Origin: Timema cristinae
Lineage: Eukaryota; Arthropoda; Insecta; Phasmatodea; Timematidae
Direction of reading: 5' to 3'
DNA: 64,000 nt
Assembly (NCBI GenBank): GCA_039000515.1
Contig: JBCFYV010000001.1
Span: forward strand, 58,579,347-58,643,346
The notes beneath the pieces are model-generated. The model worked only from the letters and a program-made list of their open reading frames with translations. It ran no database searches and was not told the origin of the DNA. This document shows positions 11,759 through 24,055 of this stretch, in pieces (position 1 is the stretch's first letter; each line of letters starts with the position of its first letter). The position numbers were made by a program, and so were the translations under genes.

Positions 11759-14700
11759 GACTAAATTTTTTCTCAGAAACGAATAAAACAATATTTTTTG
11801 GGACAAAAAACCAAAAAGATCCGGCCCGGCCCGTACTTTTCATCCCTTGGTACCCACAACCCGGGGACTTTAAAACCCTGCTAAAACCCCCAAAAAAAAT
11901 TAAAGAGCTTTTCCCAAAACTTTTCCCAACATTTTTTAAAACTTAGCCGGGGGGGAAAAACGGCCCCCCCAATGGATTCCCAAAATTCAAGATTACCACG
12001 GGCCCCAAAAGAAAAATATTTTTTTCTTTCATTCTAAAAGGGTTTTTTTTTTTTTTCAAAATTTTTAAAATTATTTTATTATTTTTTTAAAATTTTCTTT
12101 TATTTTTATAAATGATTTTTTAAATTTTTTTTTTAAATTTTTAAAATTTTAAATTTTTTTTTTTTTTTTTTAAATGGTTATATAAATACTAACCATAGCC
12201 AAGGAATTTATTTTTAAATCCCAAACACAGTTTTCAAAATTTTGGGGGTTTCCCCAAGTTTTTTTTTTTAAATTCCCAAAATGGAGTAACCCATTGTTTG
12301 TTTTAAATTTGTACTCTCCTTTTTTGGTGTTTGAAAAAAGGGGCAACAATTCCCAAAATTATTATTCTTTTTGTGTTAAAATGTTTTTGTGTGTTTGTTT
12401 TCTTTTATAAAAAAGAAAAAAGGAAGAAAAATTTCACCTTTGACATTGGATTTTTCCCACTTTTTTCCCTTCTTTCCCAAGGTGGGCTTTCTTCATCAAA
12501 TTTACTCCTAGTAGTTGTTTTTCCCCTTTTTTCTTTAGTTTTTTTAAATTTTTCCTTTATTTATAATTAAAGAAAAGCATGCAAATTTTTTTGCCCAAAA
12601 GGGGTTTAGTAACGAAAACCCTCCATTCAGGGTAGGAATTACTCTCAAAAAGGGCATTTTTTACTACCAAAAAACCCTTTACTTTTATAATTTTTTTTCT
12701 GGTGGGGGAAAAGGCCTTTCAAAAAACCCAATTGCTACACTAAACCCAGACATTCCCCAACCAAAACCTATCTGTGGTACGGTTTTTTAATGATTTTTAT
12801 AAAGACAAATCCCCAGGCAACGCTTGATATATTTTATGATATATGCAAAAAAGTAGGGTACAAACCTCAACATTAGGCACTAAAAGTGTTTCTAGTCACT
12901 TTCAATGGGGGTTTTTGTGTTATGCTTATAAAATAGGGTATCTGAATTTTTTTAAACCCAAGGGGTTTGAATACTTTTTTAAGTGCAATTTTTAATATTA
13001 CATTTTTCCTTTAAAATTTTTGGTTTCTTTTGTTCTTTTGTAAAAAATACATATTTAGTAATATAAAAAAAATTTTCAAGAACTTTGGGATTTAAAAAAA
13101 ACTCAAAATTTTAAATATTTTATACTAATTTTTTCAACTGGAAAAAAAGTTATAGTAAATTTATAAATTATTCTAAAAATGCTTCCTGATTCCAAAAAAA
13201 CTGTGACACAATCAAAGAAATTTGTTTTTTTTTTTTTAAATTTTTTTCATCTTTAACATTATTTATTTTTTATTTTAAATTTATTTTGATTTGGTTGTAC
13301 TTTTGTTTTGAAAATTGCCACGCAACTTTTCCCCGATTTTACTTAAAGAATTTGATGCATGAAAAATATTTTTTTTTTAATCTGAAAACAAAAAACCCTT
13401 TAATAAAGTTGCAAAAGTGAAACGGGGGCTAAATAATTTATACTTTTTATATATCGGATTGACTTTTTTTAAATTTAAAAAACAATTTTTGCCTATTTTT
13501 TCCCTCAAAAATTTTGTAAATAGAGGAATATTTTATTTTTACTCCAAATGTTTTTGTTTCACGAACCAATTTAAAAAGGCCTCACTAAATTAATTTTATC
13601 TTTATTTTTTTTAACTGTTCAGTTTTTGTTATTAGCTCTTTTAAAACTTATCAATATGAGTCACACCTGTATCTTTGGGCCCGGGTGGTTTAATATCAAC
13701 TCTTTAGTCGGGATTTGTTTTGGTTTGACCACTCTCTCTCTCAAAGCAAATACGGGTACTTTTCCCTCTAAAGATAAAATTAACAGGAAGGTTTTGTGGG
13801 ATGAGGGTTTTTCTACTCTACCAACAAAAACATTTTCCCAAACCCTTTCCCCTTGAAAACATGCCCCCGACCCTTTTGGGACACAGCCACTTAGTTAAAC
13901 TCCCATACAAAAACGGTAAAATTCCCATCATAAATTTTTAAAGGGCTGGGAGGGACGGGATAAGGGAGTGTTTTTGGGCCCCGTGGATCCCCGTTTACCT
14001 CTTTTCGGTTTTTTTAAACTTAAATTTTAATGCTCTTTTTTTATACTAACACTGGTTTTTTCATGTGGGAGTTTTTTTTTTGTTTGGGGTAAGGCTTTTT
14101 GTGGGAATTTGTCACAGCACTTTATTTTTTGGACCTTTATTTGGCTGGTATTTTGGGGGTTTTAATTTACCAAAAGTTAAGAACAAAGGGCAAACCTTAG
14201 CTTTTAAATTTTAGGGTTTTAATTTATTTAAATTTTTTATGATTAAAATGAAACATTTTTGCATTCCCCGAACAACAATTTTAAAAATTTTTTTAAATTT
14301 AAATGGATCATTCTGGCAAAAGTTGTCTCAACATTGATTTTTTAAATTTTTAAAAATAAAATTATGGGTTTTATTCTTACCAGTGTTATTTTTTCCCCCA
14401 GGGTTTCTTCTAATGGTTCACAAATGGAAAAAAAAAATTCCCTTAACCAATTCCGACCAAACCCTTTACTTTTTTAAATTTTTTTAATTGTTTAAAAAAC
14501 CCCAAAAATACACTATTAAAATTAACTTTTAAAGAAAAGGCTTAGTAACCCTTTTCCCCTTAAAAATTTTTAATAAAAACCCCCCCGAAAAGGGTTAAAA
14601 AAAATGTTCTAAAAAAAAAAAATTTTTGGGTTTTTAAAATGTGTATAATTGGGCTTTTAAAAATAATTTAAATATTTTGTTTCCCAAAATAGCCTGTTTA

Positions 14701-16079
14701 AAAAATATATAATATAAAAAAAATGATTTATTATTATTATTTTATTAAAATTTTGAAGACAGATCGATGAATTTTCAAAATCTTTTTTTGTTATCAGAAA
14801 GGTTTAAATAAAAAGATAATTTTAAAAAACCCAGCCTTTTTTTATTATAATCTTTTTTATTCTATAAGGGAAAAAAACTTTTAAACTTTTTTTAGGAAAT
14901 TATTAATTTAAACTTTGATTTTTTGTAACATCACAACTTTTCTTAAATACAGCCCTTACTCCCTAACAATCCCGGGACAATTTTTCAACTTAAAAATTAT
15001 TTTTTGTTTTGACAACAATAGTAAAAAAAAACATCTTTTTAAAAAAGAATTTAAAAATTTTTTCCACTTTTCTCGACTTTAAAATTTTCACTTTGTGATT
15101 AGACAAGTCCCCTTTTTGTGTATTACTAGGCACTTGTGGCTTCACAAGATTTGGTGAAAAAAACCATACAGACATAAAATTTAAAAAAACTTTTTTAAAA
15201 AAACTGTTCCCAATATTTAACCCAAAAAACACAATAATATATAATTCAAGTTGTCAATCTAAAACCCAAAATAAAAATTTGCTTATTTCCCTTTTAATTT
15301 CCCTTCAGAAATTAAAAGAAAATTAAAATTTATTTTGGGGGGCACTTTGTTTTTTTTGAAAAAAAGCCCCTGTAACCTTTGTCAAAAAAAAACTCATCAA
15401 TTTTACCGAGTTCAATAATCAATACTGCTAGAAAGCTTGTGCTTAGTGAAAGAAAACAAACATTTGTTTATCTGAAAACAAATTGAATTCACCCTTTCCC
15501 TAAAAACCCATTTTTGGTCCCTTTGTTTAGAAGGGGGCCCCCAGGCGTTAATGTGGGCCCATATCCACACAAAACAATTAAAACCATCAAATTTGTATAG
15601 TGTCACTCATGTACACGCTATTTACCATGAAAGGTAGCCCAAAAAAATTACCTGAAAAGGTACACTAGAGCAAATTTATTTAAATTTAAAAGCCATACGT
15701 TAAAATTTTTTCCTTTTTGGGGTTTTTCATTAAAAAACTTACAGTCTTCCCTTGAGGGGTTCATTATGGCTCAATCCCTAAATTTGGAACCCAAAAAAAA
15801 GGGAACTTTTCCCACCTTTAAAAGTAAACAAAATTTTACATTTAATCTGTAAAGTACACTGCCCTTAACCAAAAAAAATAAAATTAAAAAATTGCCAAAA
15901 AACCCTAACGTCAAAAAAATTTTCAGGTATTTTTTATATCAATATTAAAAATTATTGGCTGGGGGAAAAAATTTTAAGTATTTTGTGGTTTTTTTAGTAA
16001 GTCAATGGAACCCCCCCTTTATTATGTTTTCAGCTCTTAAAAAGCTTTTGGCAAAGTAGTTTATTAGATTGTTACCTCC
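11759..16079. other. AT-rich non-coding region
   Basis: Long AT-rich tract with A/T homopolymers and (ATT)n at about 14730-14745. A less AT-rich island at 13650-13990 carries a 76-codon plus-strand frame with no recognisable motif. Nothing supports a gene. Confidence 0.4.
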
Positions 16080-16600
16080 TCCTTGGTGACCTGATGCCGC
16101 AGGCTAAAGGGCATTTAATTTGGTTCCCCCCGTTTTGGGGGATTTTCTTCATCATTTTTTAAATCCCTGGGTGTTCCAAAACCTTTTTTTATTGGGTTCA
16201 AGGGCTGGACATCCTTGCAGGCCAGGGGAAAAAACCAAAAATTTTTTTTCCCGCTGTGTTTTGGTGACCCTCAACTTGTGAACGAAGCGTTATCCTGTTG
16301 GAAAATTTAATTTTTTCCAAAAAGGTTGTATTTTGAAAGGGGGGCATGCAAATTTTTTTAAAGCTTGATAATATGGGGGTTTTGATAAGTTCCCCTCAAC
16401 AATTTGGCTTCCCCCGGACCCTTTTGAGGTGGTTTGCAACCCCTATCATTATCACATTTCTGGGCAGCAGGGGGGGCCCCACCTTTCGGAAGGAATTTTC
16501 TTTGGGGGGTTTGACTAACTCTGAAACCCGCACAGGGAAAAAAACTCCCAAAACGACTCGGGCACTGAAGAAAACCCCTTGCCAAGCAGATGGTCCCCTC
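16080..16600 (-). pseudogene. Tc1/mariner-type transposase remnant
   Basis: The minus strand carries the C-terminal half of a Tc1/mariner DDE transposase in broken frames. Reading downwards there is a VMIGVANH-like stretch, then GTYQNPHIIKL at about 16360-16395, which matches the family's 'gt.nq..Yi.iL' segment. Next comes QQDNAS at 16286-16300, which holds the second catalytic Asp (16292-16294), then WPAR at 16213-16224 and SPLNP at 16191-16206. The third catalytic residue should lie just after this, roughly 34-35 codons beyond the Asp, as in DD34E elements. Stops and shifts interrupt it and no inverted repeats were found, so it is dead. The 107-codon plus-strand frame at 16346-16669 is taken as a shadow. 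Confidence 0.7.
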
Positions 16601-19600
16601 CCCAAACCTTTTTTAAAAACCATTGAGCCTTTGCTTCCTCTGATTTTTGGGTTTAAAAAGGAGTTTTAAAAAAGGGATAGAAAGCTTAGCCCCACATTTA
16701 AATGATTCAGGGCCTTTTTAGAATAGGGGCCTTTGTCAGCCTTTTAAAAATTTTTTTAAAATATCACTTTGAAAATAGCTTTTTAAATTTTTAGTTCATA
16801 CTAATATTTAAAATTTTCCTCTCCTCCCTTGGTGAAGGTTTTTTTTGGGGAGTCTGACTTGGGGTTGTTTAAACCCGGGGGAAACGGTTTTTGGACAATT
16901 TTTTTACTGTTTTCCCCCACATGGTTTTTTTACCACTTCCCCCTGAATTTTTTTATATCAAAAGGTAGGATCTTTCCTCCTTTTTGTTGCCCAAATTTTC
17001 TGCCACTTTTTCCCCGACACAACTTTTTTTTCCATTATTCATACAAAGTCACACAAAAAAAATAAAGCAAAATTTTTAAACCCAAAACATCCTCAAAAAA
17101 ATTTTCAACAAAAAACAACAGCTGTTTGCTATATTATTTTGTTCTACAGTTTCTAACAAACCTTCAAAAGGGAGTAAAAAAACCTCAGCTTTTTTGAATG
17201 GCCCTTTTAAATTTTAAAAGTTTTTTTTTAAAATTTTTCTTTTAAAAATTAAAGTTTTCTCCTTTTTTTCAATAGTTTTTTAGAAAAATTAAGATTCTTA
17301 CCAACAGTAATACATTGTTCACTGATGAAAGTTTGTTTTAGAAAGGGATACAAAAAACACCCAAAATTTCATTGACATTGGCTCACCATCTAGTTTTATA
17401 ATTTTTTTATCTTTTAAAATATAGTATTTAAATTTTTTTTTCTTTTTGTGTAAAACAAAACAAAAAGATTAAAATCAAAAAAATTTAAAAAAAACCATTC
17501 CCTTTAAATTTAAATTTTTTTAAGGTGTCCCGTTTTTTTTGGCAAGCACTTAAAATCCCAGAATGCTTACCCGGGGGCTGGAGTTTTTGAAGTTTAAGTA
17601 GCCAACGATTTTCCCAAAATCCATCACAAAATTTTTCCCGCCTTTAACCCCCACGAGCGATGAATGATGGTTTTTTTGATTTTTCAACTCAATTTAAATG
17701 ATAAGTAAATTTTGAACAACCCCAAAATTAACTATGTTTATTGGAATAGTATAAAAATTTTAATAAGGGACTTTTTATAAAAAATGGACAATGTCTTTTA
17801 TTAAAATTTTAATTTTAAAACTTATTTTTAAAAATTTTTTTTTCCCCAAAATTTAAAGGGTTTTTTTTTTTCAGGAGTGAAAAACTGGGTTACTTTTAAA
17901 AAACTATAATTAAAAAAGGATTTTATTTTTTAAACATTTTCAGATATCATAACTAAGACAAATAATAAATATTTTTTGTGAAAAAGGATTTCTAAAGAAA
18001 ACTGTTTGTATCAAAATAAGTTTTAAATATATCAAAATTTAAGAAAGGTTTCTTTTACCCATAATGCCAAAAAATTTCTTTGTTTTAAAACAAAAAATAA
18101 TTTTGCACTTTGAATAAAAACCCCTTTAAAAAAATGTGTAAAAATACAATTTGTCAAAATTTTTTAAATGTTTTAAAAATTTTATTTCATTAATTTTAAT
18201 TTTTTAATTGTCCTTTTTTTTTCCCAATTAAAATTTTTTGTGCCCGCAAAAAACTTTTTTCACAAAAATTAAATTTTTTAATGTGTTTAAAGCTTAAATA
18301 TGCTATAGTTTTTTTTTCTCTTTTTTCCCCCTCACCAAACCCCTCACAAACCACGGTTTAAAATAGGGATTTAACTACAATGTGTTGGGAAGGTTTTTAA
18401 AATTTTGAAGACAAGTACCCACATTTGTTAGAGGGAAAAATTTGGGAAAAACTTTAAAAAAATCACTTCCGGAAAATCCACATGGGAAATTTTAACTCCT
18501 GTAAAAGGTAAATTTTTTAAATAAAAAAGGGCTTTACATTTAACCTTTTCCCCATCGTTGTGGAAAAAAATTTTTATTGGGTTTTTATAAGTTTAAAAGT
18601 AAAAAAATAAAAATGATAAGTATTTTATTTTTCCTTATTTAAAATTGGCACTTTTTTGTTGGGTAAAACAAAAATATTTACTAAAACGTGTTAAAAATGT
18701 TTTAAATGAAAATGTTTAAAAAAGATTGTAATAATTGTTTTCCCATTTTATTTATGGGCCCAAAAAAATTTTGATGAGGGAAATTTTTTGAAGAGGGCCC
18801 CAAAACTTTTTAGACTTGACGTTGACACCAGCTGGGAATGAAGTATTGAGGTTTAAATCAAAAAATTTTAAATTTTGGGGTAATTTGCAAACCCCAAATC
18901 CTACATGCTAACAAAAAGAGGATAGGGCCCCCTAATCATTCTAAATGCAATAAATTTAATCGCCATATAGGAGGGCCACGTTTTTTTCTAATTGTATTTT
19001 GGGAAACCAAAACAAGGGAAAATTTTTCAATTGGGTTTTTAAAAGAGCAAAATTTTAAAAAACCAAAAAAAAAATCTTTTATTTTTTATGGGAAGGTCTT
19101 TTGCAAAAAGTGTGGAGGCCCAAAAAATTTTTTTAAAAATCTCTGATAAAAAATTCTTTCCCAAAAATAATTTTTTTAAACTTAAAACGGTTTTAAAATT
19201 TTTTTCCAAATTTTAACACAAAAAAAGCTATCAAGCTACCGTGTCGATTTTCCCCGGGAAAATTTCCAAAGGACTCGATTTTAAAGGAACCCGTTTTCTT
19301 TAAGTAAGACCTTGCTGTCCCAAATTTATGGGGTTTAAAAATTTTGAACCCAAAACGCTCCCAAAATTTCATAATTTCATTTAAGTAAATCAAGAAGGAG
19401 AGTAAAAAAAAAATTTAGGGCCAAAAAAAAATTTTTAAATTTTTTTTGGGAAAGGGGAAAATTTATTTCATGCCATTTTTTACTTCCCCCAGCACGAGTT
19501 TAAAATATTTAAAAAAATTGCCAAAAGAAAACCCCCTTAAAACCCCAAACCCCAAAATTAACCCCTCATCAAAATATTTTAAAAAGAAAAAAGCTTTATT

Positions 19601-22349
19601 GAAAAACTTTTTTCCCCAAAATTCAAAAACCCTCTTTTTTGTGAAAAAATTAAATTCCCCTAAAGTTTTAAAATTCCAAAATAAAATTTAAAAGATAGCG
19701 CAAATTGGGGAACGAAAAGGAGCTAAAAAAATCTAAATTTGTTTTTTGACAGATTTTTCCCTTGCTTTGATTTGGTCATAATGCGAGCTTTCCCCCAAAT
19801 TTTCTCGTCCCCAAAAGGGGCTATGTTGAAAACTGAACAAAAGTGCTTTCGAGATACCCCAAAAAGATACCCGAAAATTTTATAAGTGTTGATTTAGGGA
19901 CACTAGATGAAAATTGGGGGAGTGATTTTGAAAAATTTTTTAAAAGGGTTTGGGAAAAAATAAATTTTTAAAACACTTTTTTAATTTTTAATTAGATGCT
20001 TTGGGCTACTTGTAAAATTTTTGCAAATTTCTTAAGGCACAAAAAATTTAAAAAAAGAAATGTTGATTTTCACATTAAATGAGGTAAGGTTTTTTTGGGA
20101 AAAAGTTTTGTTCAAGCAGAAATTTTAAAAGAAAAACTCCATAAACAATTTTAAATAGCATTTGGGGGAATTAAAAATTTTTTAGACATATAGAAAAAAA
20201 ATTGTAATGGAAAAAATTTTGTTAATACAAGGGAAAAATCAAAAAATCAATGCCAATTCATTAATTTATCTTGAATTATTAAAATTATTTGAAGTTAAAA
20301 TGGGAAGGGTTTTAAAACCAAGAAAAATGGGAAAACAGACAACTTGGGCTTAACTGCTAGATATTGCTCCACCCCATACCAAAAACGTGCGTATAATCCC
20401 TTAAGATCATGATCAGGTTTTAACACAAAGGAATTTTGGGTTTTTGGGAAAAATAGAGATCGAGTGAAGTTCAGGAAGCTATTTTCAGAGGGCCTAAAAT
20501 GTTTAAAAATTTTAAAAATTCTAAAAATTTTCAAATTTCAGGTTGAATTTGATTTTTTTCATTTTTTAAACATCTAAGCCAAACACCCAGGCACATTAAA
20601 ATGACCAGACTGATTCAATTTGGAAAAAATGGTTTGGTTTTGGGGGAAGCTGTATGAATTTTAAAAAGACCTGATAAACTGCAGTTTTTTTTAAGGCCCA
20701 CAGAAAAGAATTCAAGATAAAAATATTGTGATGCTGGAGTTTTAAAAATGATTAGATAAAAAATCAAATTTTGTAAACATAAAGATTTGATAAAAAATCA
20801 GGGGTAGCATACAATAACAGTCATCTTCAAAAAGGAGCAATGTTTTAATTTAAAAACCGGGGGTTTCTTTTCAGAATTCCCGCCCTCCCCAAAAAACACA
20901 TTTTTAAATTTGGTTGCTATTCCCCTGAAAACCAAATGTCTGGAGGGAAAAATTATAAACTCTGTAGGAAAAAAATACTGCATTTCATTAAAACGAGTCA
21001 CGCCAAAAAAAGGAAAAAGGGTTTTTGATGATTTTGATAGAGATTGTAGATAGAGATTTAGCAAAATAAGAAGCATTTTTAATGGTAACTAAATTTTTCT
21101 AATATAGCTTCTAAAAAAATGGTTTGTGTTTTATATTAAAAAAAAATATTTTAAAAAAAATGTAAAATTGTTTTTATACTTTTTAAAAAAAGTCATGATG
21201 GGGAATAATAACAACATCCCCCCTCTATTGAGTCATCTGTGAACTAGGCGGGGGCACTCAGTTTTTTGTAGTCATATAAATTCAGTTGGAAAAAAAAAAA
21301 GTTTTTTTACAATTTTGTCCCAAATTTTTGTTAATTAATAACCAACAAAATGAAACTATAAAAAGTTCATTTTAGATTAGTAAAATGTTCTAAATGAAGA
21401 CACCACCCGCAAAAAACCAATTAGAAAAGGGTTTTTTATTACACCCGTTTGGGAAAAATTTTCTCATGAAAAATTTATTCAGATTTTTGTTTTTTTTTGA
21501 TAATCTCCAAAAATTTTTCCAATATTAGTAATTTTGTTATTGTAAAGATACTACTCTCTTCATTTTTTTTGTACATTATGCATTAAACCTTTCCCTTTTT
21601 TTGGTTTTGTGAATTTTAGTTTGTGAAAAATTTTTTAAATATTAATTTAAAATTTTTATTAATATGCCTTTCAACCCCTTCTTTATATTTTTTAGCTAGT
21701 ATGGCACCCAAAACCAAAAACTAGCTTTTCTCCCAAAAACCACTTACTTTGAGTCAGTGTGTATAATTTAGTTGAAATGGGTTAAAATTTTTATTTTTCA
21801 TTTCGGTTTTGCTATTTAATTTTTAATAATGAAGATATCTTGATTTGGGATTAAATTTTTTTCTATATTACATGTTTAAAATTTTTTGAGTGATGTCCCA
21901 ATTTTTTTAAGAAATATAAATAAGCCTTTTAATCAAAAATTTTTATGCTTTTCAAAGTTTTAGCTATAACACAAAAATTTTTCAGTGGTTTTATTAAAAG
22001 TAAAAACTAAAATTAAAAATGGAGGGTTTTTTTAAAAAAATTTGGGGTTTTTAATATTTGAGGTATTAGCATATTGCAGTAAATAATTACAAAATTACCG
22101 TTTTTTATTTTCAAAGAATATCCAACAATTTTTGAAAAAATAAATCTTCTTTTACATCGATTACTATTTCTTGCTTGTGGGTAGGGCAATTTTTTTTTTC
22201 AAAATTTTATATTTTTCATAAATGGCTTTCTAGGCCCTTCCGGGAACCATATGCCTTTTAAACTAAACCCTTTGGGCTAGGACAGGCCCAAAATCCCAAA
22301 CCCCGCCATCATTTTTTTCTGTGAAAGAGTTTAAAAACCCTATTTTCCA
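16601..22349. other. AT-rich non-coding region
   Basis: No recognisable gene or element. A minus-strand frame at 20295-20534 contains a natural-looking peptide (DHDLKGLYARFWYGV) with no family I can name, and a 92-codon minus frame lies at 20798-21076. Both are left uncalled. Much of 16.9-19.2 kb is A/T homopolymer-rich. Confidence 0.4.
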
Positions 22350-22440
22350 TCAATGAAAATTTTCCGGCCCTGCCTGGAAACGAACCCGGGGTCCTTACTC
22401 AGAAGGCAACTCCCTTATGAATGAGTTAAGGTGTTGGGAA
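22350..22440 (-). mobile_element. tRNA-like SINE head fragment (family C)
   Basis: On the minus strand the order is 'ccttaactcattcat', 'gggagttgccttctgag', then 'ccgggttcgtttcc', which resembles A box, anticodon arm and B box of a tRNA. The outer ends do not pair into an acceptor stem, so a SINE head is more likely than a functional tRNA gene. Confidence 0.5.
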
Positions 22441-22869
22441 ACTTATTTAACCCCAAAAAATTGTTTGGTTAATTTGTTTTTTCCTGAAAAATTTTAAAAA
22501 AAAAAACAAATTTTTGAATTGATCAGGGGGTTTTTGCTATGGGCAAAAATAAGTGTTTTCTTTTTACCTCTGAAAACTTAGGTTTTTACAATTCCCAGTG
22601 GGTTTTCACTTTATGGGGGTTCTAGGCCTAAAAAAACACACTTTGGGGGTTTCAAGAGGGAAAAAAAAATATTTTGGGCGGGGTTTTGTATTATTCTGGG
22701 GTAAAAAAAATGGGATATAAAAATGTTTTCGATTCTTAATGAATTCCCAGATTTCAAACTGTTTGAAACGGCGCATAAAAAACTTTTTTTTTGGGGGTAT
22801 ATATAAAATGACCCTTTTTGGGTTTTTTTTTTCATTTCCCTCCCCCCCCCCCCAAAACCCTAATCTAAG

Positions 22870-22939
22870 GGGTGATTCTGAAGACTTTGATGGCCAAAAG
22901 AACGAAAACTACGGCTTTACTCATCGTTCAAGGGAAAGG
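22870..22939 (+). CDS. Candidate small internal exon, unknown protein (low confidence)
   Basis: A long T/C-rich tract (about 22820-22855) leads to 'ctaag|ggtgatt', and a donor 'gaaagg|gtaggg' closes a 70-base segment with 23 codons in phase. The peptide starts GDSEDFDGQKNENYGF and ends HRSRER. Its acidic and then arginine-rich composition and the good splice borders are suggestive. The tract is next to a C run that may be an artefact. No neighbouring exon in the same strand and phase was identified. Confidence 0.25.
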
Positions 22940-23849
22940 GTAGGGTTTAGTTTTTGTCACCTTACGGGCTGTAAGTGCGGATGAACAAACCCTTCCCCTT
23001 TTACCAAGGGAACCTGCTTTCCCAAAAGTTTTTTTAAATTTGTTTTTACAGACATTTTTGTTTAAAAGGGGGATGTCAGATGATTTTTTAAAAACAGAGG
23101 ATTGTTGATCATACTGCACCCCAAAACAAGTCTACAAAAAACAATGTTGAAAATTTGTTTTTACAGTGGCCCTGGGGTATTTTCGTGCAATTTTTAACTT
23201 TATTTTCACCCAAAACCATGTTTCCCAAAAAGCTGTATTTCCCCCATCCATTGAGAATTGGGGGCGAACCAAAAAGTTTTTTAAAACCAAAACAAAAAAT
23301 TAAAGGTTTTTTTTTTTTCCCAGGCTTCTTTGGGGTTTATTAAATTTTTTGGGGTTTCCTTTCAAACAGAACAAAATTTTTAAAAAAATTTCAAATTGGT
23401 TTTTTTTACCAAAAATTCAAGAAAATCATTGAAAAAATCAACAAATAGTACTTTTTTTTAAATAGGCTTACCCTTTTAAAAAAAAATACCCTAAGTTATA
23501 ACAAAACAATGTAGGACCCGATTTTTAATTAAACACTCAAAAACAAAAGATTATTGATTTAGTAATGCAAATTTATGTAGATTCAAAAAGAAACTACTAT
23601 AATAGAATAATAAAGAAAGAATTTTTTAAGATCAAATGGTAATTTTTTAAAATTAACAGGGGTCAAGGGGAAAAAAAATAATCAAAAAGGTTTTTATCAA
23701 ATCAAATTTGCAGAAGTTTTTCCCATCAAGACACACTTAAAAATATTTATTTTATTTTAAAAAACCTTTGGGCCCGTTTTTAAAAAGGGTCCGGGAAAAT
23801 TTTTAAAAAAATTTTATATATTTTTTGTTTTCGAAAGTGTTTAAATTAG
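22940..23849. other. AT-rich non-coding region
   Basis: No recognised feature. The sequence is A/T-rich with smeared homopolymers. Confidence 0.4.
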
Positions 23850-24055
23850 GGGCACTAGATGTTTTAAAATTGCGGAGACTTGGGTTCAAATTTCCGGGTA
23901 TATAAATAAGGAGGGTTTTTAACTTTTACCTCCACCCAAATGCGAGTTTAAATTTCCCCAAATTATTTATTTTCCCCTTGGGTCTAGCCCCATTAGCTTA
24001 AAAAGTATATAAGGGATAAACCCAAAAAAGGTAGTGAGAAGTGGGGGGTAAAAAA
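23850..24055 (+). mobile_element. Degenerate tRNA-like SINE (family D)
   Basis: A B-box-like 'gggttcaaatttcc' near 23892-23905 is followed about 130 bp later by a tail 'ggtagtgagaagtgggggg' and then 'aaaaaaaataatt'. That tail parallels the family A tail (GGTAGTAAGACGCGG plus AATAAT). The head differs from families A and B. The assignment is tentative because smearing hides the A box. Confidence 0.45.

Noticed and set aside
16346..16669. 107-codon plus-strand open frame
   Set aside because: It overlaps the minus-strand Tc1/mariner remnant, whose motifs are specific. The plus-strand peptide has no recognisable domain.
22350..22440. Possible functional tRNA gene on the minus strand
   Set aside because: A-box- and B-box-like elements are present, but the ends do not form an acceptor stem. 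A SINE head fits better.
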